A DNA stretch of 64,000 nucleotides from JBAYIE01 sp965279165 (GTDB lineage: Bacteria; Bacteroidota; Bacteroidia; UKL13-3). Of the stretch, positions 9,763 to 17,837 are shown piece after piece. A model generated the notes under the pieces. That model saw only the letters and a program-made list of their open reading frames with translations. It searched no databases and had not been told where the DNA came from. Within the stretch, counting starts at the first letter, position 1. Every line of letters starts with the position of its first letter. The position numbers were made by a program, and so were the translations under genes. Location of the stretch: NCBI GenBank assembly GCA_965279165.1, contig OZ257140.1, positions 1,240,001 through 1,304,000 of the forward strand. Direction: 5' to 3'.

Positions 9763-10191
9763 CTAACAGGATATTTTATTGACACGATTTTGATGACGAC
9801 CACCTTCAAACAAAGTTGTTAAAAAAGTCTGGGTTATTTGTTTGGCAAGTTCAAGGGAAATAAACCGTGCAGGTAAACATAAAATATTGGCATTATTATG
9901 TTGTCTTGCCAATGCCCCAAGTTCATCTGTCCAGCAAAGTGCTGCGCGAATACTTTGGTGTTTATTGGCTGTCATCGCAACACCGTTTCCACTTCCGCAA
10001 ATAAGAATTCCCAATTCTGCCTTTCCGGTTTCAACCGAAGCAGCAACTTGATGGGCAAAATCAGGATAATCAACAGACGCTATACTAAACGGACCAAAGT
10101 CTGTTACGTTATGACCCAATTCCTGCATCATTTTTACTATTTCTTGTTTGTATTCAAAACCGGCATGATCGCCTCCAATTGCTATGTTCAT
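9763..10191 (-). CDS. rpiB: Ribose-5-phosphate isomerase B
   Basis: 142 residues, the usual RpiB length. It interconverts ribose-5-phosphate and ribulose-5-phosphate in the non-oxidative pentose phosphate pathway. The N-terminus MNIAIGGDHAGFEYK and the active-site block CGSGNGVAMTANK carry the catalytic Cys and the phosphate and ring-opening residues; RAALCW follows, then the NILCLPAR block. It lies 18 bases upstream of meaB on the same strand. Confidence 0.93.
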   Translation of the reverse strand: MNIAIGGDHAGFEYKQEIVKMMQELGHNVTDFGPFSIASVDYPDFAHQVAASVETGKAELGILICGSGNGVAMTANKHQSIRAALCWTDELGALARQHNNANILCLPARFISLELAKQITQTFLTTLFEGGRHQNRVNKISC

Positions 10192-10196
10192 GTGTT

Positions 10197-10261
10197 TAGG
10201 GGTTAGGGATTAGGGGTTAGTGATTAGTAGTTAGGGATTAGTAGTTAGGGGTTAGGGGTTA
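10197..10261. repeat. Degenerate tandem tract of TTAGGG/GATTAG units
   Basis: About 65 bases of imperfect repeats such as GGGGTTAGGGATTAGGGG fill the whole gap between rpiB and tatC and supply the stop codon of tatC. It resembles a telomere repeat only by chance of composition; it is one of several degenerate tracts in gaps of this window. Confidence 0.8.
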
Positions 10262-11095
10262 GCGTTTATTGTTTCTTTCTACTCCTTTAGCAACAAGAAT
10301 ACTTAGTTCATACAATCCATACAAAGGAATAAACATCAGTACCATGCTTGCAATATCCGGCGATGGTGTTAATAATCCGGCCAAAACCAGGATTACAACC
10401 ACTGCGTAGCGTCGGTTTTTCTGCATCCATTTACTTCCAAGAATACCAATTTTAGCTAAAAAATAAACCAGAATCGGCATTTCAAATATTAATCCGGTTG
10501 CAAATGTTAAGGTAGCGATGAAAGACACATAGGAATCGAGGTTGATTTCATTGCTAACCAATTCGCTCACTTTATAGGAACCCAGAAAATTTATCGAAAG
10601 TGGTGAAAGGCAAAAATATCCGAACATGATTCCAATAAAAAAAAGAGAAGAACTGAAGAATACCAATCCACGGGCATAATTGATTTCCTTTTTATTCAGC
10701 GCGGGTTTGATAAACAACCAAACTTCCCATAGCAAATAAGGAAATGCAATGATGAGTCCGGCAACAAATGAAACAAATAAATGCTCGGTAAACTGACCCG
10801 ACATGGAAATATTCGACAAAACGAATCCCATTTCCTTGATACAATATTCATCCGAGCCGGTTAGTGCATACGACAATTCACATAACATTCGGTAAGTCCA
10901 GAAATCGGTGTGTACTGGACCAAAAATTATGACATCAAAAAGGATATATTTATTGAAAAAGGCAACAATACTCAAAATCAGTATTGCAAGCACTGAACGG
11001 ATGATATGACCACGTAATTCGTCGATATGGTCAAAAAAGGTCATTTCCTTACCTTCCAATTCTATTTCGTCATGATTTAGTTGATCCAATGGCAT
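10259..11095 (-). CDS. tatC: Twin-arginine translocase subunit TatC
   Basis: About 278 residues with six predicted membrane segments. It starts with the conserved TatC head MTFFDHIDELRGHIIRS, the signal-peptide receptor region, and contains FEMPILVYFLAKIGI and the late LTPSPDIASM segment. It forms the substrate-recognition core of the Tat export system for folded proteins. The frame extends to a TTG at 11128, but the TAGGTTTG -7 box (11117-11124) lies inside that extension, so ATG 11095 (MPLDQLNHDE) is chosen. The stop codon lies in the TTAGGG tract. Confidence 0.93.
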   Translation of the reverse strand: MPLDQLNHDEIELEGKEMTFFDHIDELRGHIIRSVLAILILSIVAFFNKYILFDVIIFGPVHTDFWTYRMLCELSYALTGSDEYCIKEMGFVLSNISMSGQFTEHLFVSFVAGLIIAFPYLLWEVWLFIKPALNKKEINYARGLVFFSSSLFFIGIMFGYFCLSPLSINFLGSYKVSELVSNEINLDSYVSFIATLTFATGLIFEMPILVYFLAKIGILGSKWMQKNRRYAVVVILVLAGLLTPSPDIASMVLMFIPLYGLYELSILVAKGVERNNKR

Positions 11096-11116
11096 AATAC
11101 TGGCTGCGAAAATAAC

Positions 11117-11124
11117 CAAACCTA
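11117..11124 (-). promoter_or_regulatory. -7 box of tatC
   Basis: TAGGTTTG on the minus strand, 22 bases before the ATG at 11095. It supports the internal start. Confidence 0.5.
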
Positions 11125-11194
11125 CCAATTTACTAGCTTAACCGATAAAAATAGCGCCAAAGCCATGCCATTCTGACAATGGCTTAATTTTTGG

Positions 11195-11202
11195 TACATT
11201 TG
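11195..11202 (+). promoter_or_regulatory. -7 box upstream of the gene at 11223
   Basis: TACATTTG (TAnnTTTG), 20 bases before the ATG. A weak -33-like TTCTG lies 19 bases upstream of the box. Confidence 0.5.
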
Positions 11203-11222
11203 CGCAAACACTATTACAACCA

Positions 11223-11723
11223 ATGTATTCATTTGAACATTTTCCGGATCATGCAAGGTTATGGATTTATGCTGCCGACCGTATTTTAACGCAGTCGGAA
11301 CAGGAATTAATCAACAACAAGGCTTCCCGATTTTTAGAACAGTGGACAGCCCACGAAATTCCGGTTGATGCCATCTTTGGTATACAATATGATTGTTTCC
11401 TCCTCCTTATGGTTAATGAGGAAACAAGTGATATTAGTGGTTGTGGAATCGATAAATCGGTTGCATTTATGAAGTCGCTAGGTGCTGAACTACATGTAGA
11501 TTTTTTCAACCGATTCCAAATTGAGTATAGGGAAAATGGGGCCATTCAGATTTGTAGTAAATCTGCGTTCGAAGAACTTTATCAATCGGGCACCATCGAC
11601 GAACAAACGATCACCTTTAACAAAACGATTACGCGTAAATCCGATTTCATTCAAAAGTTTGAGATTCCGGTGAAAGAATCCTGGCTATATCCATCCTTAA
11701 AAAAGGTTACGGTACATTTATAG
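11223..11723 (+). CDS. Conserved hypothetical protein of Bacteroidota, upstream of ftsH
   Basis: 166 residues, no signal peptide or membrane segment. It starts MYSFEHFPDHARLWIYAADR. I recognise the type as one often labelled 'ABC transporter ATPase' in Bacteroidota genomes, but no Walker A, Walker B or ABC signature is visible, so that label is unsupported. It has its own TACATTTG promoter and lies 70 bases upstream of ftsH on the same strand. Function unknown. Confidence 0.75.
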   Translation: MYSFEHFPDHARLWIYAADRILTQSEQELINNKASRFLEQWTAHEIPVDAIFGIQYDCFLLLMVNEETSDISGCGIDKSVAFMKSLGAELHVDFFNRFQIEYRENGAIQICSKSAFEELYQSGTIDEQTITFNKTITRKSDFIQKFEIPVKESWLYPSLKKVTVHL

Positions 11724-11793
11724 GATTGCCTTTAAAACAAAATGTCTGTATTCTTGCTTATTATTATTACACTTTAAATTATACTTTTTACAC

Positions 11794-13827
11794 ATGTCAG
11801 ATTTGGATCAACGAGGGGCTAAGCCGGGAAATAACCAGGATAAAAAACCAAAATTACCGCCGGTACCTAAATTTAATTTTTATTGGATTTACGGAGTTAT
11901 AGGTGCCATATTTTTTGTGGTCATGTTTTTACCGCACGATGTTGCCTTAAAAACCACTTGGTTTAAGGTGCAGAACGAAATGATTCTGACCAATGATGTT
12001 GAAAAAATTGTTGTAGTCAACAAAGAAAAAGCAGAAGTTACCCTCAAAAAAGAAGCCTTAAAAAACGACAAGTACAAGGAATTGAAGGATCGTGGTTTTT
12101 TTGGAGATGAAGTAGGACCACATTATTATTTTGAAATTGGAGATGTTACACAATTCTCTTCTGATCTTTCAAAAGCACAAGAGGAATATGCGAAAAAAAA
12201 TCCCGGTCAAACCTTACAAATTCCGGTTGAATACATTACGCAGCACAATTATTTCGGTGATATTTTAGGATGGATACTTCCATTCTTATTGTTAATTGGT
12301 TTATGGATGTTTGTGATGCGCAGAATGGGTGGAGGAGCAGGTGGTGCAGGAGGACAAATATTCAATATCGGTAAATCAAAAGCACAGTTATTTGACAAAG
12401 ATACCCATGTTAAAACTACTTTTAAGGATGTAGCCGGATTAGATGAAGCAAAAGTAGAGGTGATGGAAATTGTAGATTTCCTGAAAAACCCTAAAAAATA
12501 TACCACACTTGGAGGTAAAATACCCAAAGGTGCATTACTGGTAGGCCCTCCGGGAACCGGAAAAACTTTACTGGCAAAAGCTGTAGCCGGAGAAGCTGCT
12601 GTCCCTTTCTTTTCTTTATCAGGATCAGATTTTGTGGAAATGTTTGTTGGGGTTGGAGCAAGCCGTGTTCGTGATTTATTCCGTCAGGCAAAAGAAAAAG
12701 CACCCTGTATTATTTTTATTGATGAAATTGATGCGGTAGGGCGTGCACGTGGAAGGAATATGATGCAAGGAGGAAACGATGAAAGAGAAAACACCTTGAA
12801 TCAATTGTTAACCGAAATGGATGGATTTGCTACCGATCTTGGTGTAATTATTTTGGCAGCAACCAATCGTCCGGATATTTTAGACCCTGCTTTGTTAAGA
12901 CCGGGACGATTTGACCGACAAATTTCCATCGACAAACCAGACTTAAACGGAAGGGAAGAAATCTTTAAAGTACATTTAAAACCTATTAAAATCGGAACGG
13001 ATGTTGATCCTAAAAGATTGGCTACACAAACTGCGGGTTTTGCAGGAGCTGAAATTGCAAATGTGTGTAATGAATCGGCTTTAATCGCTGCCCGTAAAAA
13101 TAAAGACAAGGTGGATATGCAGGATTTTCAGGATGCAATCGACCGGGTAATTGGCGGATTGGAAAAGAAAAATAAAATAATTTCGACCGAAGAAAAAAGA
13201 ATTATTGCTTACCACGAATCGGGACATGCCATTGTTGGTTGGTTTTTAGAAGGATTGGATCCATTGGTAAAAGTATCTATTGTACCTCGTGGTGTAGCAG
13301 CCTTAGGTTATGCGCAATACCTGCCAAAAGACCAGTATTTATATACCACTGAACAAATGAAAAACATGATGTGCATGACATTGGGAGGCAGGGTAGCAGA
13401 AGATATCGTTTTTGGAAGAATATCAACCGGAGCACAAAACGACTTAGAAAGAATTACGCGAATGGCATATGCTATGGTTGCTATTTATGGCATGAACGCT
13501 AAAGTTGGGAATGTATCTTTTAACGACCCCAACAATGAATATGGATTCACCAAACCATATTCCGATAAAACTGCCGAAATGATTGATATTGAGGTTCGGA
13601 GTATGATTCAAGTTTGTTACGAGGAAACCAAAAAGCTTTTGGTAGAAAAACAGGATTTATTAGAGAAACTTGCTGAAATACTTTTGAAACGAGAAATTTT
13701 ATTCCAACATGATTTGGAAGAAATATTAGGCGCAAGGCCATTCGAGATTAAAACCATCGAGGAATCCGAAAAAGTTGACGATATCCCTGGTGAAGTTCCT
13801 GAGCCCACCGCTCCAACGGAAATTTAA
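11794..13827 (+). CDS. ftsH: ATP-dependent zinc metalloprotease FtsH
   Basis: 677-residue membrane AAA+ protease that degrades misfolded and regulatory membrane proteins. It has two membrane segments (about 30-46 and 158-175) around a periplasmic domain, a Gly-rich linker, Walker A GPPGTGKT (251-258), Walker B IIFIDEID (about 306-313), and the second region of homology TNRPDILDPALLRPGRFDRQ. The zinc site is HESGH (474-478). The C-terminal tail is acidic and Pro-rich. A strong hairpin terminator follows immediately. Confidence 0.97.
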   Translation: MSDLDQRGAKPGNNQDKKPKLPPVPKFNFYWIYGVIGAIFFVVMFLPHDVALKTTWFKVQNEMILTNDVEKIVVVNKEKAEVTLKKEALKNDKYKELKDRGFFGDEVGPHYYFEIGDVTQFSSDLSKAQEEYAKKNPGQTLQIPVEYITQHNYFGDILGWILPFLLLIGLWMFVMRRMGGGAGGAGGQIFNIGKSKAQLFDKDTHVKTTFKDVAGLDEAKVEVMEIVDFLKNPKKYTTLGGKIPKGALLVGPPGTGKTLLAKAVAGEAAVPFFSLSGSDFVEMFVGVGASRVRDLFRQAKEKAPCIIFIDEIDAVGRARGRNMMQGGNDERENTLNQLLTEMDGFATDLGVIILAATNRPDILDPALLRPGRFDRQISIDKPDLNGREEIFKVHLKPIKIGTDVDPKRLATQTAGFAGAEIANVCNESALIAARKNKDKVDMQDFQDAIDRVIGGLEKKNKIISTEEKRIIAYHESGHAIVGWFLEGLDPLVKVSIVPRGVAALGYAQYLPKDQYLYTTEQMKNMMCMTLGGRVAEDIVFGRISTGAQNDLERITRMAYAMVAIYGMNAKVGNVSFNDPNNEYGFTKPYSDKTAEMIDIEVRSMIQVCYEETKKLLVEKQDLLEKLAEILLKREILFQHDLEEILGARPFEIKTIEESEKVDDIPGEVPEPTAPTEI

Positions 13828-13828
13828 C

Positions 13829-13860
13829 AAAAACCCCGCAAACATTTGCGGGGTTTTTTT
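13829..13860 (+). terminator. Rho-independent terminator of ftsH
   Basis: Perfect stem AAACCCCGCAAA / TTTGCGGGGTTT with a two-base loop and a T7 run, starting just after the ftsH stop. Confidence 0.92.
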
Positions 13861-13902
13861 ATGCTTTAAGATACTTTTATGAAACACAAACCGTTTTTGT
13901 TA

Positions 13903-13910
13903 TAGCTTTG
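13903..13910 (+). promoter_or_regulatory. -7 box of the beta-barrel gene at 13921
   Basis: TAGCTTTG (TAnnTTTG), 10 bases before the ATG at 13921. Confidence 0.5.
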
Positions 13911-13920
13911 CATTTATCTG

Positions 13921-14592
13921 ATGAAATCCGTTTTTATATTCTCCATTATTCTCTTCTTCAGTTTTTCTGCTTGGGCGCAAGAGCCTGTAGATTCTACCAT
14001 TATAGATGATGGAAGAGACGAAGAAGAGTTGGTGAAACCGGAAATTAATCCGGAATCGAAATTAGGAATTAAATTAGGAACCGGAATTACAACAATGGTG
14101 GGTGGTGAACCCAAAAATCCAAGACCTGCCATGTACCTAACAGGTGGATTGTTCGGAAGGTTGCGGATGAAGCACAATTGGTCGATGCAAGGAGAATTTG
14201 TTGTAAGTTTAAAAGGCAGCAATTTCAATAACGATCCGGGTGAATATGGTTCTATTAAAACCTATTATTTAGAAGCACCGGTAATGTTACTAAAAGGATT
14301 AAATCCAAACAACACATCCAATATTGTATTTGGATTACAATACAGCCGGCTACTGAATGCCGTGCAATACAAAGTGGATGGTGCACTGCCTGAATCAGAA
14401 AGTCCGGGAATTGCAAAAAATGATTTAGTCGCTATTGGTGGAGCACAATTCCACACCCCATTTGTCGGTTTTCAGCTTTTACTAAAATACGGACTATTAA
14501 ATATAAATGATGGATTTTCGGGTTCACTTCCACCTTTAAACACAGGAAAATCGGTACATCATATTACCTTTGAAGTATCGTTTATATTTTAA
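13921..14592 (+). CDS. Outer-membrane beta-barrel protein (OMP_b-brl-like), unknown role
   Basis: 223 residues. A cleavable signal peptide (MKSVFIFSIILFFSFSAWAQ) is followed by an acidic linker. Then come alternating hydrophobic strands beginning SKLGIKLGTGITTMVGG and a C-terminal HITFEVSFIF strand ending in Phe, typical of small 8-10 strand barrels such as the PorT-like/OMP_b-brl_2 group. Not similar enough to name PorT. pyrF starts 3 bases after its stop, so the two are probably cotranscribed. Confidence 0.72.
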   Translation: MKSVFIFSIILFFSFSAWAQEPVDSTIIDDGRDEEELVKPEINPESKLGIKLGTGITTMVGGEPKNPRPAMYLTGGLFGRLRMKHNWSMQGEFVVSLKGSNFNNDPGEYGSIKTYYLEAPVMLLKGLNPNNTSNIVFGLQYSRLLNAVQYKVDGALPESESPGIAKNDLVAIGGAQFHTPFVGFQLLLKYGLLNINDGFSGSLPPLNTGKSVHHITFEVSFIF

Positions 14593-14595
14593 ACT

Positions 14596-15414
14596 GTGAA
14601 AAAAGAAGAACTAATCAGGCAGATTAAAGCCAAAAAATCGTTTTTATGTGTTGGTTTGGATACCGATATCCAAAAAATTCCCAAACATTTATTATCCGAA
14701 AAAAATCCGGTACTTGCCTTTAATAAGGCCATAATTGATGCCACACAATCGGTTGCGGTTAGCTATAAAATCAATACTGCATTTTATGAAGCAATGGGAA
14801 CCATTGGTTGGCAAACCATGGAAGAAACGCTGGCTTATATACCATCCGAAATTTTTACCATTGCCGATGCAAAGCGTGGCGATATTGGCAACACAAGCAA
14901 TATGTATGCAAGGGCATTTTTTGAAAACCTAAACTTTGATTCGGTTACACTTGCACCTTATATGGGGAAAGATTCTATCGAACCATTTTTTTCTTATCCC
15001 GACAAATGGGGAATTGTGTTGGCATTAACTTCCAATCCGGGCAGTGCCGATTACGAACAACAAACGATTGGCAGCAAAAAATTGTATGAGATGGTAATTG
15101 AAAAAACCACAAGCTATACCAGCGATAAAAATGTAATGTTTGTGGTAGGTGCTACCAAGCCCGACGAATTAGCCGCAATTAGAAAAATGATTCCGGCTCA
15201 TTTTCTTTTGGTACCCGGAGTAGGAGCCCAAGGAGGATCTTTGTCAGAGGTATCAGCAGCAGGTATGACCAATGATTGTGGCTTATTGGTAAATGCTTCA
15301 AGAAGTATTTTATATGCAAGTGTAAATCCTGATTTTGCTGAAAAAGCATTTATAGAAGCGAAATCGATGGCGGATGAAATGGCATCTTTATTAACAATGC
15401 ACCATGTAATTTAA
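14596..15414 (+). CDS. pyrF: Orotidine 5'-phosphate decarboxylase
   Basis: 272 residues, the longer type-2 PyrF. It catalyses the last step of UMP synthesis. CVGLDTD near the N-terminus and the catalytic IADAKRGDIGNT (Asp-Lys-Asp array) are present, with LAPYMGKDSIEPF and the phosphate-binding VPGVGAQGG. It starts with GTG at 14596, three bases after the upstream stop; no ATG precedes the conserved LCVGLD. Confidence 0.95.
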   Translation: MKKEELIRQIKAKKSFLCVGLDTDIQKIPKHLLSEKNPVLAFNKAIIDATQSVAVSYKINTAFYEAMGTIGWQTMEETLAYIPSEIFTIADAKRGDIGNTSNMYARAFFENLNFDSVTLAPYMGKDSIEPFFSYPDKWGIVLALTSNPGSADYEQQTIGSKKLYEMVIEKTTSYTSDKNVMFVVGATKPDELAAIRKMIPAHFLLVPGVGAQGGSLSEVSAAGMTNDCGLLVNASRSILYASVNPDFAEKAFIEAKSMADEMASLLTMHHVI

Positions 15415-15440
15415 AAAAGTTTTTTATCTTGCTGTTACCT

Positions 15441-16670
15441 ATGAAACAGCTTAAAGAAGAACTACTGCATTTTATCTGGCGTTCCGGATTATTATTTAAC
15501 AATTCACTTACTCTTACCAATGGAGATTCGCTCCATATCGAATCACCCGGTATCTATAACGAAGATGCCGGACCTGATTTTTTACAAGTAAAAATTGTGA
15601 TTCAGGATACCATTTGGTTTGGCAACATGGAAATGCATGTAAAGTCGTCGGATTGGTACCTACACAAACACCATTTGGATAAAGTATACGACAACGTAGT
15701 TTTGCATGTGGTATATCACCACGACAAAAAAGTACTGGATACTTATGGCAATGAAATTCCAACCCTCGAACTTTACCCATTGTTACCACCACTGGTACTA
15801 AAGCGGTATGAATACCTGCAAAAAAGCAAACATAAAATTCCTTGTGAACCACTTTTTAAATTGCCCGAAGAATGGCGTTTACATGCATGGATGGATCGTC
15901 TTTTTGTTTCGCGTTTGGAAAAGAAAACATCCTATTTTATTCAATTGTTGGAAAGCACGGATAACAATTGGGATCAAGCTTTTTATTTATTTACTGCCCG
16001 CTATTTTGGTGCAAAAACCAATGCCATTCCTTTTGAATGGCTGGCAAAAAAAATACCGCTTTCTATACTAGGTCGACATCGAAATAATCCCAATCAGGTT
16101 TTGGCGATTTGCTTGGGTGTTGCAGGGTTCTTACAAGCAGATGATCCTTTGTATCCTGAATATTGGTTCTTAAAAGAGAAGTATGGATTAGAATCCATGT
16201 TACCTGAGGTATGGAAATTTTCGCGCATTCGTCCCGGTGGTTTTCCGGATGTTAGAATTCGCCAATTCGCTTATTTGTTATGCCATACCCCTCACCTTTT
16301 TTCAGAGATTCAATCATGCACGGATTTGCACTCCCTCAACCATATTTATTCTTTTAAAGTAGGAGGAAAACAATTTCTTAGTCAATCAACCATTTACCAT
16401 CTATGGATTAACAGTGTTTTTCCGGCTTTGTTTGTTTATGGCACGCAATTCCGACAAAGTTTTTGGAAAGAAAATATTCTCAGCTTTTACTCCGAGATTG
16501 CTCCGGAGGAAAATAAAATTATACGACTTTGGGATACCTTAGGCATCAAGGCAAATAATGCTTTTGATAGCCAGGCTTTGATTGAACTAAAAACTACGTA
16601 TTGTGATAAAATAAAATGTTTACATTGCACCATCGGACAGGCTATTTTATTAAATGAATCGGGTACTTAA
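15441..16670 (+). CDS. DUF2851 family protein
   Basis: About 409 residues of the DUF2851 family of Bacteroidota, function unknown. The recognisable core is ESPGIYNEDAGPDFLQVKI, then GNMEMHVKSSDWYLHKHHLD and YDNVVLHVVYHHD, which suggests a nuclease-like or metal-binding fold (inference only). The frame extends to TTG 15429, but ATG 15441 (MKQLKEELLHFIW) is the usual start of the family. Its 3' end overlaps the next gene by 17 bases. Confidence 0.85.
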   Translation: MKQLKEELLHFIWRSGLLFNNSLTLTNGDSLHIESPGIYNEDAGPDFLQVKIVIQDTIWFGNMEMHVKSSDWYLHKHHLDKVYDNVVLHVVYHHDKKVLDTYGNEIPTLELYPLLPPLVLKRYEYLQKSKHKIPCEPLFKLPEEWRLHAWMDRLFVSRLEKKTSYFIQLLESTDNNWDQAFYLFTARYFGAKTNAIPFEWLAKKIPLSILGRHRNNPNQVLAICLGVAGFLQADDPLYPEYWFLKEKYGLESMLPEVWKFSRIRPGGFPDVRIRQFAYLLCHTPHLFSEIQSCTDLHSLNHIYSFKVGGKQFLSQSTIYHLWINSVFPALFVYGTQFRQSFWKENILSFYSEIAPEENKIIRLWDTLGIKANNAFDSQALIELKTTYCDKIKCLHCTIGQAILLNESGT

Positions 16671-17187
16671 CCTCTTACTATTTTGTTTGGCAACCACTAT
16701 TTGTTTTGGACAAACCCAGTTGGTTGTGACCAATGTTAAACTCAATAAAATGATAATTATACGTGAGGGACACACCCTATCGTTAAATTACTCCGGTTAT
16801 TTGGGTCAAACGGAAACCATAAAAAATATGGTAACCGAAATTACCGACTCAACCATTACCCTTCTTTATTCAACTAGAGGTATGCTCGAAAAAGCGGATA
16901 AAAATCTGCCTACTGTTAAAACCATACGAATAGCCGATATCCGAGCATTTCGAAGGATTACCGTTTGGAGGCAGCTCACCAAAACCACTTTATATGCAGG
17001 GGCAATTATTGGCAGTTATTTTGTGCTGTATAACCTAAACGATAACAGTGGAGCTAGCTTTGGCCGCGACTTTGTTGTTTCCGCCGGAATTGGTTTGGGA
17101 GCCAAATTTTTAATCGACCGAATCTTTCCTGAAAATGCAAAGAACCAAATGAAAGATGGTTGGGTAACAACCGTGATTCATCCATAA
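16654..17187 (+). CDS. Exported hypothetical protein with a C-terminal membrane segment
   Basis: 177 residues with a signal peptide (MNRVLNLLLFCLATTICFGQ). A beta-rich region follows, then a hydrophobic segment LYAGAIIGSYFVLYNL and a Gly/Ala-rich stretch before a charged tail. The middle (GHTLSLNYSGYLGQTETIKNM... IRIADIRAFRR) resembles small exported proteins of Bacteroidota with a PH-like or SH3-like beta domain, but no family is recognised. Translationally coupled to the DUF2851 gene by a 17-base overlap. Confidence 0.65.
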   Translation: MNRVLNLLLFCLATTICFGQTQLVVTNVKLNKMIIIREGHTLSLNYSGYLGQTETIKNMVTEITDSTITLLYSTRGMLEKADKNLPTVKTIRIADIRAFRRITVWRQLTKTTLYAGAIIGSYFVLYNLNDNSGASFGRDFVVSAGIGLGAKFLIDRIFPENAKNQMKDGWVTTVIHP

Positions 17188-17271
17188 TGAGGCAGTGATC
17201 ATAGTACTAAGTGTTTAAGTCCTGGGTGTTTAAGTACGTCAAGATTCAAGCATTTCAGTTGCCAAACTGTT

Positions 17272-17346
17272 ACCTCTTGCCTCCTGCCTTCTGCCTTTTG
17301 CCTTCTGCCTTTTGCCTTCTGCCTCTTGCCTCTTGCCTCCTGCCTT
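17272..17346. repeat. CTTGCCTCCTGCCTT degenerate tandem tract
   Basis: About 75 bases of imperfect 7-mer repeats (TTGCCTC, TGCCTTC and variants). An open frame through it would be a Leu-Pro repeat with no coding features. It is not a gene. Confidence 0.8.
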
Positions 17347-17414
17347 TAAAATCATGCACCGCCCTCTACATCGACATCCATAAAGCTCAACAAAACCAGC
17401 TAACATGAAGATAT

Positions 17415-17512
17415 CCCCAATTCATATCTCATATCTTTTAACTCATAACTTATATCTCATATCTTATAACTCATAACTCATAACTCATATCTTATAACTA
17501 ATAACTCCTATC
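17415..17512. repeat. ACTCATATCTTATAACTC degenerate tandem tract
   Basis: About 100 bases built from CATATCTTATAACTCA-like units in the gap before pspC. The same motif in reverse complement (GAGTTATAAGATATGAG) forms the tract at 41963-42033, so the two loci share one repeat family in opposite orientation. Confidence 0.8.
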
Positions 17513-17540
17513 TTCTTCTTGCCTTCTTCGCCCTAATTCC

Positions 17541-17548
17541 TATCTTTG
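17541..17548 (+). promoter_or_regulatory. -7 box of pspC-like gene
   Basis: TATCTTTG (TAnnTTTG) ends 6 bases before the ATG at 17554, implying an almost leaderless mRNA. Confidence 0.5.
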
Positions 17549-17553
17549 GGCCA

Positions 17554-17769
17554 ATGAACCGTATAAAATTCTTTTTTGAGAAGCATGCTTTTGGCGTTTG
17601 CAGTAACCTTGGAGAGGTTTTTGGCATAGCCACTTCTCGTATACGTTTATATTTTATCTATACCTCGTTTATCACTATGGGTTCACCGGTTATTATCTAC
17701 CTTATCCTTGCATTTTTTATGAATCTTAAAAAATATATGCGGATAAACCGGACGATTTGGGACCTTTAA
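17554..17769 (+). CDS. PspC-domain membrane protein
   Basis: 71 residues, a single PspC domain. It has the GVCSNLGEVFGIATSRIRLYFIYTSF block and a following membrane segment ending in YLILAFFMN. PspC proteins take part in envelope stress responses, but a solitary short PspC protein in Bacteroidota has no defined role. Own promoter; followed by the ACGTAATT tract and polA. Confidence 0.8.
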   Translation: MNRIKFFFEKHAFGVCSNLGEVFGIATSRIRLYFIYTSFITMGSPVIIYLILAFFMNLKKYMRINRTIWDL

Positions 17770-17771
17770 AT

Positions 17772-17813
17772 GTTATTACGTAAATACGTAATTACGTAAT
17801 TGCGAAATTACGT
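17772..17813. repeat. TACGTAATTACGTAA palindromic tract, left of polA
   Basis: Overlapping self-complementary ACGTAATTACGT units. A matching tract lies at 20684-20721, so polA is bracketed by two copies. Confidence 0.75.
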
Positions 17814-17823
17814 TCCATCTGGT

Positions 17824-17831
17824 TACATTTG
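17824..17831 (+). promoter_or_regulatory. -7 box of polA
   Basis: TACATTTG (TAnnTTTG) ends 6 bases before the ATG at 17838. It overlaps the TTG that opens the longer frame, which rules against that start. Confidence 0.55.
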
Positions 17832-17837
17832 AGACTT

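Noticed and set aside
10197..10261. Telomere-like TTAGGG repeats
   Set aside because: Only about 65 imperfect bases in the gap between two bacterial genes. It belongs to a set of degenerate intergenic tracts.
11223..11723. 'ABC transporter ATPase' label for the gene upstream of ftsH
   Set aside because: No Walker A, Walker B or ABC signature is present, so it is reported as conserved hypothetical.
17211..17408. 65-codon open frame on the plus strand
   Set aside because: It runs through the TTGCCTC tract and gives a low-complexity Leu/Pro sequence with no coding features.
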